From positions 1 to 44,735 of the forward strand of contig JBFKMV010000018.1 in NCBI GenBank assembly GCA_041629655.1: 44,735 nucleotides of DNA. The letters are read 5' to 3'. Under the pieces are notes generated by a model that saw nothing but the letters and a program-made list of their open reading frames with translations, did no database searches and was not told the origin of the DNA. This DNA comes from JBFKMV01 sp041629655. Lineage in GTDB: Bacteria > Acidobacteriota > Polarisedimenticolia > Polarisedimenticolales > Polarisedimenticolaceae. The position numbers were made by a program, and so were the translations under genes. Below are positions 1 to 8,511 of the stretch, in pieces (position 1 is the first letter of the stretch; each line of letters opens with the position of its first letter).

Positions 1-1
1 C

Positions 2-2083
2 CTGGCCGTGGCCGTGCACGAGGCCGCCGACTACGGGCTGTACCGCTTCGAGCACGCCGGCGCCGAGCGATACGCGGTGCTGGCGACGGCGCTGGCCGAG
101 CAGGTGTTCGGCAAGCGCGGCGTCGAGACGGAGCTGGTGGGACGCTGCCGGGGCGGCGAGCTGGAGGCCGCGCAGCCGTCCTACCGGCACCCGTTCCTCG
201 ACCGCGAGGGGATCGTGGTCACCGCCGACTACGTGACCCTGGAGGACGGCACCGGACTCGTCCACACGGCCCCCGGCCACGGCGCCGACGATTTCTACAC
301 CGGCCGGCGCTTCGAGCTCGAGATCTACTGCCCGGTCAAGGAGGACGGCACGTTCGACGACAGCGTGCCGGAGTGGCTCCGGAACAAGAGCGTCTGGGAC
401 GCCAACCCGCTGGTGATCGAGCGGTTGAAGCAGTCCGGGCACCTGTTCCACGACGAGGCGTTCACCCACAGCTACCCCCACGACTGGCGCTCCAAGACGC
501 CGATCATCTTCCGCGCCACCGAGCAGTGGTTCGTCGGCGTGGACCGCGAGGAGCTGTCGCTGCGCAAGCTGGGGCTGGAGGCCGTCTCCTCCAAGGTCGA
601 GTTCATCCCCGCCTGGGGCAGCCGCCGCATGGGCGGCATGCTGGAGTCGCGCCCCGACTGGTGCATCAGCCGGCAGCGCAACTGGGGCCTGCCGATCCCG
701 GCGTTCTTCGGCCCCGGCAAGGACCAGATCCTGCTCACCGCGGCCTCGGTGCGCGCCGTGGCCGCCAGCGTGCGCGAGCGCGGCGCCGACTCGTGGTTCC
801 GCGCCGAGGCCGCGGAGCTGCTGGGCGATTACGACCCGCAGGACGACCCGCACGCGCCCGGCTGGCTGACCGGGGATTCCGGCGCGCTGCCGCAGCTGCG
901 CAAAGGGCAGGACATCTTCGACGTGTGGTTCGAGTCCGGCTCGTCCTGGAACGCCGTGGCGCGGCAGCGCGGCCTGGGCTACCCGGTGGATCTGTACCTC
1001 GAGGGCAGCGACCAGCACCGCGGCTGGTTCCAGCTCTCGCTGCTGACCGCGCTCGGCGTGACGCGGCAGGCGCCGTTCCGCGCCGTGCTGACCCACGGGT
1101 TCATGGTCGACGCCGAGGGCCGCAAGATGTCCAAGAGCACCGGCAACGTGCTGGAGGTCGAGGACCTGCTGCGGCGCTACGGCGCGGACATCTGCCGCTG
1201 GTGGGTCTGCTCGCTCAACTTCGAGCAGGACGTCAAGGTCGACGAGCAGTACTTCCGCCTCGCGGGCGAGGAGTACAGGAAGATCCGCAACACGATCCGC
1301 TTCCTGCTCGGCAACCTCGGAGACTACGACGACGCCCGCCACCGCCGCGAGCTGACCGAAGCCGACGCGCAGTCGGTGGACGCCTGGGCGCTGGGCGAGC
1401 TGCGCCGGCTGATCGACACCGTGCGCAGCGCCTACGAGCGCTATCGCTTCCGCCAGGTGCACGAGACGGTGTTCCACTTCTGTAACGAGACCCTCAGCGC
1501 CGTCTACCTCAACGCGGTCAAGGACCGCCTGTACTGCGACCGCGCCGACGCCGACCGGCGCCGCCGCACCCAGACCGTGATGCACGACATCGCCCACGCG
1601 CTGATCCACCTGACGGGGCCGGTGCTGGTGCACACCGCCGAGGAGGCGTACCTCGCGCTCCAGGGCCAGGACCCCGACGCCCCCACGACCGACGACTCGA
1701 TCCACCTGCGCCGGTTGCCCGAGCCGATCGCGTTTTCGGCCCACGCCGACTGGCCGCAGGCGATGGCGCTCCGCGGCCGCGTGCTGAAGACGCTCGAAGA
1801 GGTGCGCGACCAGCGCGGCATCGCCAACCCGCTCGACGCCGGCGTGCGCGTGACGCTGCCCGCGGCGCTGTTGGAACGGATCGAACCGTTCCTCCCCGAG
1901 CTCGGCGACCTCTGCGGCGTCAGCCGCTTCGCCGCCGAGACCGGCGACGCCGAGCGGATCGAGGTCGACGACCTGCGTCAGGAGCCCCGCTGCGAGCGCT
2001 CGTGGAAACGCGACGGCACCGTGCGCGAGCGCGGCGACGGCGGGTGGCTGACCGACCGGGACGCCGAGGCGGTCGGGGTCTAG
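2..2083 (+). CDS. ileS: Isoleucyl-tRNA synthetase, C-terminal part (5' truncated by window edge)
   Basis: Class Ia synthetase that charges tRNA-Ile in the cytoplasm. The frame is open from base 2, so the N-terminal HIGH region lies outside the window; 693 codons are visible. Recognisable parts in order are the CP1 editing domain (TAPGHGADDFY), the YPHDWRSKTPIIFR segment, WCISRQRNWG, the KMSKSTGN loop encoded near 1124, and the anticodon-binding helical domain. The extreme C-terminus should carry a four-Cys zinc knuckle (CxxCW then CxxC). Here it reads CERSW and LTDRD, so only one Cys remains while the surrounding spacing is kept. The gene ends tail-to-tail with hisS, overlapping it by 4 bases. 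Identity is certain; the zinc-site loss is read directly from the sequence. Confidence 0.97.
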   Translation: MAVAVHEAADYGLYRFEHAGAERYAVLATALAEQVFGKRGVETELVGRCRGGELEAAQPSYRHPFLDREGIVVTADYVTLEDGTGLVHTAPGHGADDFYTGRRFELEIYCPVKEDGTFDDSVPEWLRNKSVWDANPLVIERLKQSGHLFHDEAFTHSYPHDWRSKTPIIFRATEQWFVGVDREELSLRKLGLEAVSSKVEFIPAWGSRRMGGMLESRPDWCISRQRNWGLPIPAFFGPGKDQILLTAASVRAVAASVRERGADSWFRAEAAELLGDYDPQDDPHAPGWLTGDSGALPQLRKGQDIFDVWFESGSSWNAVARQRGLGYPVDLYLEGSDQHRGWFQLSLLTALGVTRQAPFRAVLTHGFMVDAEGRKMSKSTGNVLEVEDLLRRYGADICRWWVCSLNFEQDVKVDEQYFRLAGEEYRKIRNTIRFLLGNLGDYDDARHRRELTEADAQSVDAWALGELRRLIDTVRSAYERYRFRQVHETVFHFCNETLSAVYLNAVKDRLYCDRADADRRRRTQTVMHDIAHALIHLTGPVLVHTAEEAYLALQGQDPDAPTTDDSIHLRRLPEPIAFSAHADWPQAMALRGRVLKTLEEVRDQRGIANPLDAGVRVTLPAALLERIEPFLPELGDLCGVSRFAAETGDAERIEVDDLRQEPRCERSWKRDGTVRERGDGGWLTDRDAEAVGV

Positions 2084-3435
2084 CCGGCCCAGCCCGCGAC
2101 TGCTGCGCCGGCCTCGGCCAGCGGGACGTCGCGCTGCTCGCCCGAGGCGAGGTGCTTGAGCGCGATGCGCCCGGCCTCCAGCTCCTGATCGCCGACGATC
2201 GCGGCGAACGGAACGCCCAGCTCCGAGGCGTACTGGAGCTGCTTGCCCAGCTTGGCGCCGCCGGGGTGCACGTCGACGCGCAGGCCCTGCTCGCGGAGCC
2301 GGCGCGCGACGCCGAGCACGCGCCGCGCCGGGACGTCGATGGCGCAGAGCAGGATCTCGGGGCCGCCGGGCAGCTCGGGGTACAGGCCGCGCTCCTCCAT
2401 CACCAGCAGGATCCGCTCCAGGCCCAGCGAGAAGCCGACGGCGGGGATGGTGCGCTTGTCGAACATGCCGACCAGCTCGTCGTAGCGGCCGCCGCCGCCG
2501 AGGCTGCCGGCGAGGTCCTCGACCGCGATCTCGAAGATCGGGCCGGTGTAGTAGCCGAGACCGCGCGCCAGCTCCGGGGCCAGGCGCATCCGGCCGGCCG
2601 CGGGGGTTTCCCGCGCCAAGTCCAACAGCTCGGCCAGCTCGTCGAGCGCCCGCTTGCCCTCGCCCGCGGGTAGCGTCTCGCGCAGGCGGCGCAGCGTGGC
2701 CTCGTCGTCGCCCTCGCCGCCCGGGGCGAGCAGCTCGAGCAGGCGCGCCGCCGAAGCCGCGGACACGCCGCGGCCCCGCAGCTCGTCGGTGACGCCGTCG
2801 GCGCCGATCTTGTCCAGCTTGTCCACCGCGACCAGCGCGCTCGCCTCGAGGCCCGGCGCGATCCCCGCGGCGGCGATCAACGCGCGCAGCAGCGCACGGT
2901 GGTTGGTGCGCAACGCGAAGCGCTCGAAGCCCAGCGTGGCGAGCACCTCGGCGACGGCGGCGCACACCTCGGCCTCGGCCGTCATGCTGGTCGTGCCGAT
3001 CACGTCCACGTCGCACTGCCAGAACTCGCGCAGCCGGCCGCGGCCCGGGCGGTCGGCGCGCCACACGGGCTGGATCTGGTAGCGCTTGAAGTAGCGCGGC
3101 AGCCGCTTGTGCTCGGCCACGAAGCGGGCCAGCGGCACGGTCAGGTCGTAGCGCAGCCCCTGGTCGGCGAGGTCGGCCTCGCTGATCTCGTCGCCGTCGA
3201 GCGCGCGCCCGAGCGCCTGGCCGCGGTGCAGCAGCCGGAAGATCAGCTGGTCGCCCTCCTCGCCGTACTTGCCCAGCAGCGTGGCCAGGTTCTCGATCGC
3301 CGGTGTCTCGATGGGCACGAACCCGTAGCGCTCGTAGACCTGCTCGATCACGCCGGTCACGTGGCGCCGCCGCGCCACGTCGGCGGGCAGCAGGTCGCGG
3401 GTCCCGCCGGGGGGCTTGGTGCTGATCCGGCTCAC
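2080..3435 (-). CDS. hisS: Histidyl-tRNA synthetase
   Basis: Class II synthetase that attaches histidine to tRNA-His. The 451-residue product has the expected length. It opens with GGTRDLLP (motif 1 region) and contains RYDLTVPLARF and the motif 2 stretch RADRPGRGRLREFWQ. The HisA signature appears as LGYYTGPIFE and the motif 3 region as GGGGRYDELVG, followed by a C-terminal anticodon-binding domain (DVPARRVLGVARRLREQG). Translation probably starts at a GTG at 3435-3433, directly before SRISTKPPGGTRD, with a GGAG-like ribosome site upstream. It converges on ileS, so the two share only a terminator region and are not co-transcribed. Confidence 0.97.
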   Translation of the reverse strand: MSRISTKPPGGTRDLLPADVARRRHVTGVIEQVYERYGFVPIETPAIENLATLLGKYGEEGDQLIFRLLHRGQALGRALDGDEISEADLADQGLRYDLTVPLARFVAEHKRLPRYFKRYQIQPVWRADRPGRGRLREFWQCDVDVIGTTSMTAEAEVCAAVAEVLATLGFERFALRTNHRALLRALIAAAGIAPGLEASALVAVDKLDKIGADGVTDELRGRGVSAASAARLLELLAPGGEGDDEATLRRLRETLPAGEGKRALDELAELLDLARETPAAGRMRLAPELARGLGYYTGPIFEIAVEDLAGSLGGGGRYDELVGMFDKRTIPAVGFSLGLERILLVMEERGLYPELPGGPEILLCAIDVPARRVLGVARRLREQGLRVDVHPGGAKLGKQLQYASELGVPFAAIVGDQELEAGRIALKHLASGEQRDVPLAEAGAAVAGWAG

Positions 3436-3506
3436 GCGATGCGGCTCCGCTTCGAGGGTCGAGGATCATGCCACGAGCGGGCCCGCCGCGAAACCCCGTG
3501 CACCGC

Positions 3507-3536
3507 TTGACCCCGGGAATCCGACGGCGCTACGCT
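3507..3536 (+). promoter_or_regulatory. Sigma-70-type promoter for the Trm112-HIT pair
   Basis: TTGACC at 3507-3512, an 18-base spacer, then TACGCT at 3531-3536. The predicted start of transcription near 3543 gives a leader of about 30 bases before the ATG at 3572. Sequence match only. Confidence 0.55.
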
Positions 3537-3571
3537 GCCCGCGCCGCCCCGGGGGCGCGGGCGGGCGGGGG

Positions 3572-3841
3572 ATGGCGATGGCCGTGGACAAGCGACTGCT
3601 CGAGATGCTGCGCTGCCCGGTGACGCGGCAACCGCTGACGCCGCTCGGGCCCGAGGAACTCCGGCGGCTGAACGAACGGATCGCGGGCGGCGGCCTGGCC
3701 TACAGCGGCGGGGCCCCGGTCGACCAACCGCTCCAGCAAGCGCTCGTCACCGCGGACCGTACGCTGGTCTACCGGATCGACGACGACATCCCCGTGATGC
3801 TCGAGGAGCAGGCGATCCGCCTCGAGCCCGGGAACGGGTGA
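3572..3841 (+). CDS. Trm112/YcaR-like small protein
   Basis: A protein of 89 residues. It begins MAMAVDKRLLEMLRCPVTRQPL and ends near YRIDDDIPVMLEEQAI, the two ends that define the Trm112p/UPF0434 fold. In eukaryotes and archaea these proteins activate methyltransferases; bacterial members are small, poorly characterised proteins. Only one Cys of the usual zinc-type Cys pairs is visible, so metal binding is doubtful. The frame runs further upstream, but residues before the ATG at 3572 look like non-coding translation, and a promoter lies just upstream. The HIT gene follows after 3 bases, so the pair is an operon. An ATG at 3578 is an alternative start. Confidence 0.8.
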   Translation: MAMAVDKRLLEMLRCPVTRQPLTPLGPEELRRLNERIAGGGLAYSGGAPVDQPLQQALVTADRTLVYRIDDDIPVMLEEQAIRLEPGNG

Positions 3842-3844
3842 GCC

Positions 3845-4192
3845 ATGGCAACGTTGTTCGAGAAGATCATCAGCGGGGAGATCCCCTCCGACACGGTGTA
3901 CCAGGATGACCGCGTGACCGCGTTCCGGGACATCGCTCCCAAGGCGCCGGTGCACGTCCTGATCGTGCCCAACAAGGCCATCCCGACCGTCAACGACATC
4001 GCGGCCGAGGACGAGGCGCTGATCGGCCACCTGTTCGTGGTCGCCGCCGAGCTGGCTCGCCGCGAGGGTGTCGCGGAGAACGGCTACCGGCTGATCGTCA
4101 ACTGCAACCGGCACGGCGGGCAGGAGGTCTATCACCTGCACCTGCATCTGCTCGGCGGGCGCCCGATGGGCCCGATGGTAAGCGGGGGCTGA
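3845..4192 (+). CDS. HIT-family (HINT/PKCI-type) nucleotide-binding hydrolase
   Basis: A 115-residue protein matching the histidine-triad family almost end to end: FEKIISGEIPSDTVYQDD at the N-terminus, DIAPKAPVHVLIVPNK in the middle, and the catalytic histidine triad HLHLHLLGG near the C-terminus. HINT-type enzymes hydrolyse nucleoside phosphoramidates such as AMP-lysine; the physiological substrate in bacteria is uncertain. Its length is typical. It follows the Trm112-like gene with a 3-base gap and is probably translated from the same message. A GC hairpin (GGGC/GCCC around 4247-4263) lies downstream of the stop. Confidence 0.93.
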   Translation: MATLFEKIISGEIPSDTVYQDDRVTAFRDIAPKAPVHVLIVPNKAIPTVNDIAAEDEALIGHLFVVAAELARREGVAENGYRLIVNCNRHGGQEVYHLHLHLLGGRPMGPMVSGG

Positions 4193-4280
4193 CCGCGCGC
4201 CGTGGCGGCGGAACAGGTCGAAAACCCGGAAAACACGCCGCCCGCCGCGGGCCAAAAAGCCCTGTCGGCGCGGGGTCTCG

Positions 4281-4289
4281 TGGTACCTT
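4281..4289 (+). promoter_or_regulatory. Extended -10 promoter candidate for the signalling operon
   Basis: TGG followed by TACCTT (4284-4289) fits an extended -10 element; no good -35 is visible. It lies about 53 bases upstream of the GTG of the leader ORF. Confidence 0.35.
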
Positions 4290-4341
4290 CTGTAGTGTCC
4301 GCGCGCGGCGCGCGTGGCGCGGGCGACGCGGGAGGAGGTGT

Positions 4342-4416
4342 GTGACGAGGCTGGTGGTGGACGACGTGCACCCGTGGATCGAAGCCGAGCGATCGCCCGA
4401 GGCGCCTGCCCGATGA
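4342..4416 (+). CDS. Possible 24-codon leader ORF upstream of the response regulator
   Basis: A GTG at 4342 follows a GGAGGAGG ribosome site at 4331-4338. It opens a 24-codon frame that begins MTRLVVDDVHPW, and its TGA (4414-4416) overlaps the ATG of the response regulator (4413-4415) as ATGA. The regulator has no ribosome site of its own just upstream of that ATG. This fits a translated leader that couples translation into the operon. I do not recognise the peptide. The alternative is that the strong ribosome site is coincidental or that the regulator starts elsewhere. Confidence 0.4.
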   Translation: MTRLVVDDVHPWIEAERSPEAPAR

Positions 4417-4802
4417 ATCCGGCCCCGGACGGCATCCGCATCCTGGTCGTCGACGACGACCCGGACATCCGCGGCCTGACCACGACCGTCCTGGCCGACG
4501 CCGGCTACGAGGTCGGCTCGGCCGGCTCCGGCGACCAGGCGCTGCGCGACGTGGCCGAGCGGCGCTACGACCTGGTGCTGCTCGACGTCAACATGCCCGG
4601 GATGGACGGCTGGGAGACGCTGCGGCTGATCCGCGCCGACGACGCGCTGGCCGACCTGCCGGTGGTGATGTTCACGGTCAAGGGCGAGCTGCACGACAAG
4701 GTGCAGGGTCTCCAGGAGGGCGCCGCCGACTACGTCACGAAGCCGTTCGTCGTCGACCAGCTGCTGGAGCGCGTGGGCCGCGTGCTGGAGGGCCGGCGAT
4801 GA
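4413..4802 (+). CDS. Single-domain response regulator (CheY-like receiver)
   Basis: A stand-alone receiver domain of 129 residues with no output domain. It shows the acidic pocket (VVDDDPD), the phosphoacceptor Asp58 in LLDVNMPGMDG, the switch Thr in MFTVKGE and the conserved Lys in VTKPF. Such proteins relay phosphate by binding partners. Here it is the first gene of a tight operon with a degenerate-GGDEF/EAL protein and a multi-PAS histidine kinase, each joined by an ATGA overlap. The kinase is therefore the likely phosphodonor and the EAL protein a possible target (inference). Start choice: the ATG at 4413 precedes the conserved ILVVDDD strand by the usual distance. Confidence 0.93.
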   Translation: MNPAPDGIRILVVDDDPDIRGLTTTVLADAGYEVGSAGSGDQALRDVAERRYDLVLLDVNMPGMDGWETLRLIRADDALADLPVVMFTVKGELHDKVQGLQEGAADYVTKPFVVDQLLERVGRVLEGRR

Positions 4803-6106
4803 GCCCCGACGAGCTGCGCGACGAGCTCCAGCGCTACCGCACGGGCTACCTGCGGCTGCGCCGGATGCTCCACGACCGGACGACGGACCTGCGCGCGTAC
4901 CCGCTGCTGCTGGACCGGCTGCGCACGCTGCTCGACGACCGGCGCAGCCTCGGCGTGCTGGTGCTCCACGCGTCGAACCTGGAGCTGGTCGAGTCGCTCT
5001 ACGGCTGGCAAATCTTCGACCGCGTCGTCGCGCGGGCGGCCGAGACGCTGCGCAAGGCGCTGCGAGAGCTGCCGCGCGACACGCTGCTCGGCCTCGACCG
5101 CGTGGCCGGCGGCGAGTTCGTGGTCTTCGTTCCCGCGACCGCCGACGGCGGCGAGGTGGACGGCGAGTTCCTTGCCGGCGTGGCCGAGACGCTGCGCCGC
5201 CGGCTCGAACAGTCCTTCGAGCACCGGGACTTCGCCGGTCTCAACCCCGCGCTGGAGTTCCGCGCCGGCCACGCCTTGCTGTCGATCAATCCGTTCTACC
5301 GTTTCGAGCGCCGGGTCTACGCCGCGGTCGAGGAGGCGCGCACCCGCGAGGCGCGCCGCGACCGCCGCCGCGAGCGCTCGATGGCCGACGAGCTGCGGCG
5401 CATCATCGACGATGCCGCGGTGCGCACGCTGTTCCAGCCGGTGGTCGACCTCGCCGACCGCTCGGTGCTGGGTTACGAAGCGCTGGCGCGCGGACCGGCG
5501 AACACGCCGTTCGAGATGCCGAGCACGCTGTTCGCGGTGTCGAGCCGCGCCGGCGTGGACGTCGAGCTGGACCGACTGTGCCGGAACGCGGCGCTGCGCG
5601 AGTCGTCCGCCGTCGAGGGGCAGGGCGAGCTGTTCATCAACGTCCTGCCGGTCAGTCTCGACGACCCCGAGTGGAGCCGCGGGCTGGCCGCGCCGCCGGG
5701 CCGCCCCGGGCACTCGCGCTGGAAGGTCGTGCTGGAGGTGTCCGAGCGCGGCGCCGATCGCGACCCCGAGGGCTTCGGCCGCGCCATGGCGGCGCTGCGC
5801 GCGCAGGGCTTCGCGATCTCGCTCGACGACATCGGCACGGCCTACGCCAGCCGCGCCACGCTGGAGAGCGTGCGGCCGGACTACCTCAAGGTCGACGTCT
5901 CGCTGGTGCGCGACATCGACCGCCACCCGATCAAGCAGGAGATCCTGGCCTCGCTGCTGCGGATCGCCGAGGACACCGGGGCCCGGCTGGTGGCCGAGGG
6001 CATCGAGACCGAGGCCGAGGCGGCGTTCCTCCGCGAGCAGGGCGCGCGCTACGGCCAGGGCTACCTGTTCGCCGGCCCGGCGCCGGCCAACGGGGGCCGG
6101 GCATGA
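4799..6106 (+). CDS. Degenerate GGDEF plus EAL domain protein, probable c-di-GMP phosphodiesterase
   Basis: 435 residues. The N-terminal half (about 50-185) aligns with a GGDEF domain, but its signature reads AGGEF at residues 103-107, so diguanylate cyclase activity is unlikely. A charged linker (about 180-200) leads into an EAL domain. This domain retains the EAL motif (E227 in GYEALARGP), the Asn of FINVLP, the Glu of VLEVSE, the Asp pair in LDDIGTAYAS, the Lys of LKVD and the Glu of VAEGIET, so catalysis looks possible. No membrane segment is visible. Overlap by ATGA with genes on both sides suggests a phosphorelay acting on cyclic di-GMP turnover (inference). Confidence 0.88.
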   Translation: MSPDELRDELQRYRTGYLRLRRMLHDRTTDLRAYPLLLDRLRTLLDDRRSLGVLVLHASNLELVESLYGWQIFDRVVARAAETLRKALRELPRDTLLGLDRVAGGEFVVFVPATADGGEVDGEFLAGVAETLRRRLEQSFEHRDFAGLNPALEFRAGHALLSINPFYRFERRVYAAVEEARTREARRDRRRERSMADELRRIIDDAAVRTLFQPVVDLADRSVLGYEALARGPANTPFEMPSTLFAVSSRAGVDVELDRLCRNAALRESSAVEGQGELFINVLPVSLDDPEWSRGLAAPPGRPGHSRWKVVLEVSERGADRDPEGFGRAMAALRAQGFAISLDDIGTAYASRATLESVRPDYLKVDVSLVRDIDRHPIKQEILASLLRIAEDTGARLVAEGIETEAEAAFLREQGARYGQGYLFAGPAPANGGRA

Positions 6107-8511
6107 TCGCCGGCGTCCCGGCTCCGCTCATCGCCCTGGGCGGTCTGCTCGGCGGCGGGGAGGCGACGACGCTGGCGCTCGTCGCCGCGGGCTTGCTGCT
6201 GCTCGTGGTGGCGCTGGTCGGGATGCTGCTGCTGGACCGCCGCGAGCGCCGCCAGGAGGTTCGCGCGATCGTCCAGACGGTCGAGGACCTCCGCTCCGGA
6301 CATCCGCCGCACCGCATCCCGGTCGGCGAGCGCTCACCGCTCGGTCTGGTCTGCGACGCCGTGCAGCGGCTGGGGCAGGACCTGACGCTGCGGCGCCGCG
6401 AGGTCGAGGAGACCGGCCAGCGGCTGGACGCGGTGATGCACGCGGTGCACGACATCGCGGTCGTGTCCACCGACCGCGAGGGCGACATCCAGACCTTCAG
6501 CCCCGGTGCCGCGGAGCTGTTCGGCTGGTCCGAGAGCGACCTGGCCGCGCGGCCGGTGGAGATCCTGTTCGGCGAGGCGTGGAAGGAGTTCCTGCCGCGG
6601 CTGGCCCCGCGCAGCCTCCCCGACGAGGGCATCGACGTGCGCACGCCGATGGTCAAGCGCGAGGGCGAGGTGTTCGACGCGCTGGTCGAGGTGCGGTCGT
6701 TGCGGGGCCGCGGAGGCGAGCCCGCGGGGTTCATGATCGTCGTGCGCGACGTCTCGGCGCAGGCGCGCCGGGAACGCGAGCTGCGCGCCTCGGAGGCCCG
6801 CTATCGCGGCCTGCTCGAGGGTCTCGAGGTGGGCGTGCTGGTGCTGCGGCACAGCCGCGTGCTGTACGCCAACCCCGCGCTGGCGGCCCTGTGCGGGTCC
6901 GCGCCGGACGAGCTGCGCGACGCGCCGTGGCGGGACTACCTGGACGCCCGGGACGTGCTGCTGGTCCAGGACCGCCTGACCGCGCTGGAGGACGACGGCG
7001 GCGAGCCGCTCGAGCTGGAGCTGACGCTCGACCCGCCGGGGGCCGCGGCGCGCCCGCGGGTGCGGCTCCGTGCCCAGGCGATCGAGGACGACGACGGACG
7101 CGCGGTGTTGTGCACGGTCGAGGACCGCACGGTCGAGCGACGCCTGTGGAGCGAGCTGCGGCACAACGAGTCGCGGCTGGACTCCGTGCTCGAGGCCTCA
7201 CCCGACGGCGTGCTGGTGCTGGCGCGCACTCCCGAGGGCGGGGTGGTGCACCTGACCAACCGGGCGTTCCTGACGCGCTTCGGGCTGGGGGAGCGCGAGG
7301 TGCTGGGCGCGTCCGAGGGACGCCTGCTGCGCCTGCTGCGGCAGCGCGGGGAGGGCGCCGAGGACGTGGCCACGTTGCTGGCCGCGGCGAACGGCGAGCG
7401 ACGCAGCGAGACGGTCCGGCTCGGCGGGGCGCAGCCGACCGATCTCGAGGTCACCGTGGAGGACCTGCGCGACCGGCGCGGCACCGTGCTCGGCCGGGTG
7501 GCGGTGTTCCGCGACCTGACCCGGCAACGCGCCTCCGAGCGCGAACTGGAGACGCGCGGCGAGGAGCTGCGCCGCCGCAAAGCCGCGCTGGAGCAGGCGT
7601 ACCAGGAGCTGAGCGGGCTGAACCAGGAGCTGGAGCTGCGCGGCAAGAAGCAGCAGCAGCTCAACGAGGAGCTGCGCGCGCTGGACCGGATGAAGAGCGA
7701 CCTGCTGGGTAACGTGACCCACGAGCTCCAGACGCCGCTGGTCTCGGTCCGCGGCTACACCGAGATGATCCTCAAGGGCCGCCTGGGCGCGGTGTCCGAG
7801 GAACAGAAGAAGGGCCTCGAGCTGTCGCTCAAGAACATCGACCGCATGATCTCGATGATCGACAGCCTGCTGGCGATCCCCAAGGTCGAGCAGGAGGCGG
7901 GCCGGATGCGACCCGTCGTGTTCCCGCTGCGGCCGTTGATCGAGGAGTGCGTGGCCACGCTGCGCGAGCGGATCGAGGCGCGGAACCTCGACCTGTCGCT
8001 GAGCTTCGAGGCGCCGGACCCGACGGCGCACGGCGACCGCGAGATGCTGCTGCAGGTGTTCCTCAACCTGCTCGGCAACGCGGTCAAGTTCAACCGCCAG
8101 GGCGGCAGCATCGAGCTTCGCGTGCGTCCTGGGCGGCCGGGCCTGCTGCGGGTCGAGGTGCGCGACAGCGGCGTCGGGATCCCGCGCCAGGACCTGGAGC
8201 GGATCTTCGACCGCGCCTACCGCAGCGGTGCGGCCGCCGAGCGCGAGCCGGGCAGCGGCCTGGGCCTGGCGATCGTGCGCGACCTGCTGCGGCTGCACGG
8301 CTGCACGATCCGCGCCGAGAGCGAGGAGGGGCGCGGGTCGGTGTTCTCGTTCACCGTGCCGTCGGCCGACCGCGAGCGGGGGACGGTCGAGGAGGCGTCG
8401 GCGCCTCCCGAGCCGGAGCCGCCCACGCCGAAGCCGGACCCGCCCGCCCCGCGCGAGCGCGTCCCGCAGGACCGCCGCGGTCGCCTACGGATCATTCGCC
8501 GCCAGCGCTGA
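6103..8511 (+). CDS. Membrane-anchored multi-PAS sensor histidine kinase
   Basis: 802 residues. One hydrophobic segment (about 22-46) anchors the protein, and three PAS-like domains follow (about 105-215, 225-340 and 345-470). A heptad-rich coiled coil (GKKQQQLNEELRALDRMK) leads to the HisKA helix, with the phosphorylatable His540 in NVTHELQTPLVSV. The ATPase domain shows the N box NLLGNAVKFN, G1 DSGVGIP and G2 GSGLGLAIV. A Pro-rich basic tail ends the protein. The H-box has Gln where most kinases have Arg (HELRTPL). The long frame continues upstream of 6103 but only as a shadow of the EAL gene; the ATG at 6103 overlaps that gene's stop. The 3' end overlaps the convergent spoU gene by 27 bases. 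Confidence 0.94.
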   Translation: MIAGVPAPLIALGGLLGGGEATTLALVAAGLLLLVVALVGMLLLDRRERRQEVRAIVQTVEDLRSGHPPHRIPVGERSPLGLVCDAVQRLGQDLTLRRREVEETGQRLDAVMHAVHDIAVVSTDREGDIQTFSPGAAELFGWSESDLAARPVEILFGEAWKEFLPRLAPRSLPDEGIDVRTPMVKREGEVFDALVEVRSLRGRGGEPAGFMIVVRDVSAQARRERELRASEARYRGLLEGLEVGVLVLRHSRVLYANPALAALCGSAPDELRDAPWRDYLDARDVLLVQDRLTALEDDGGEPLELELTLDPPGAAARPRVRLRAQAIEDDDGRAVLCTVEDRTVERRLWSELRHNESRLDSVLEASPDGVLVLARTPEGGVVHLTNRAFLTRFGLGEREVLGASEGRLLRLLRQRGEGAEDVATLLAAANGERRSETVRLGGAQPTDLEVTVEDLRDRRGTVLGRVAVFRDLTRQRASERELETRGEELRRRKAALEQAYQELSGLNQELELRGKKQQQLNEELRALDRMKSDLLGNVTHELQTPLVSVRGYTEMILKGRLGAVSEEQKKGLELSLKNIDRMISMIDSLLAIPKVEQEAGRMRPVVFPLRPLIEECVATLRERIEARNLDLSLSFEAPDPTAHGDREMLLQVFLNLLGNAVKFNRQGGSIELRVRPGRPGLLRVEVRDSGVGIPRQDLERIFDRAYRSGAAAEREPGSGLGLAIVRDLLRLHGCTIRAESEEGRGSVFSFTVPSADRERGTVEEASAPPEPEPPTPKPDPPAPRERVPQDRRGRLRIIRRQR

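Noticed and set aside
5172..7712. Very long alternative ORF (846 codons) across the EAL and kinase genes
   Set aside because: Arg/Ala/Pro-rich shadow of the true frames in high-GC DNA, without any domain.
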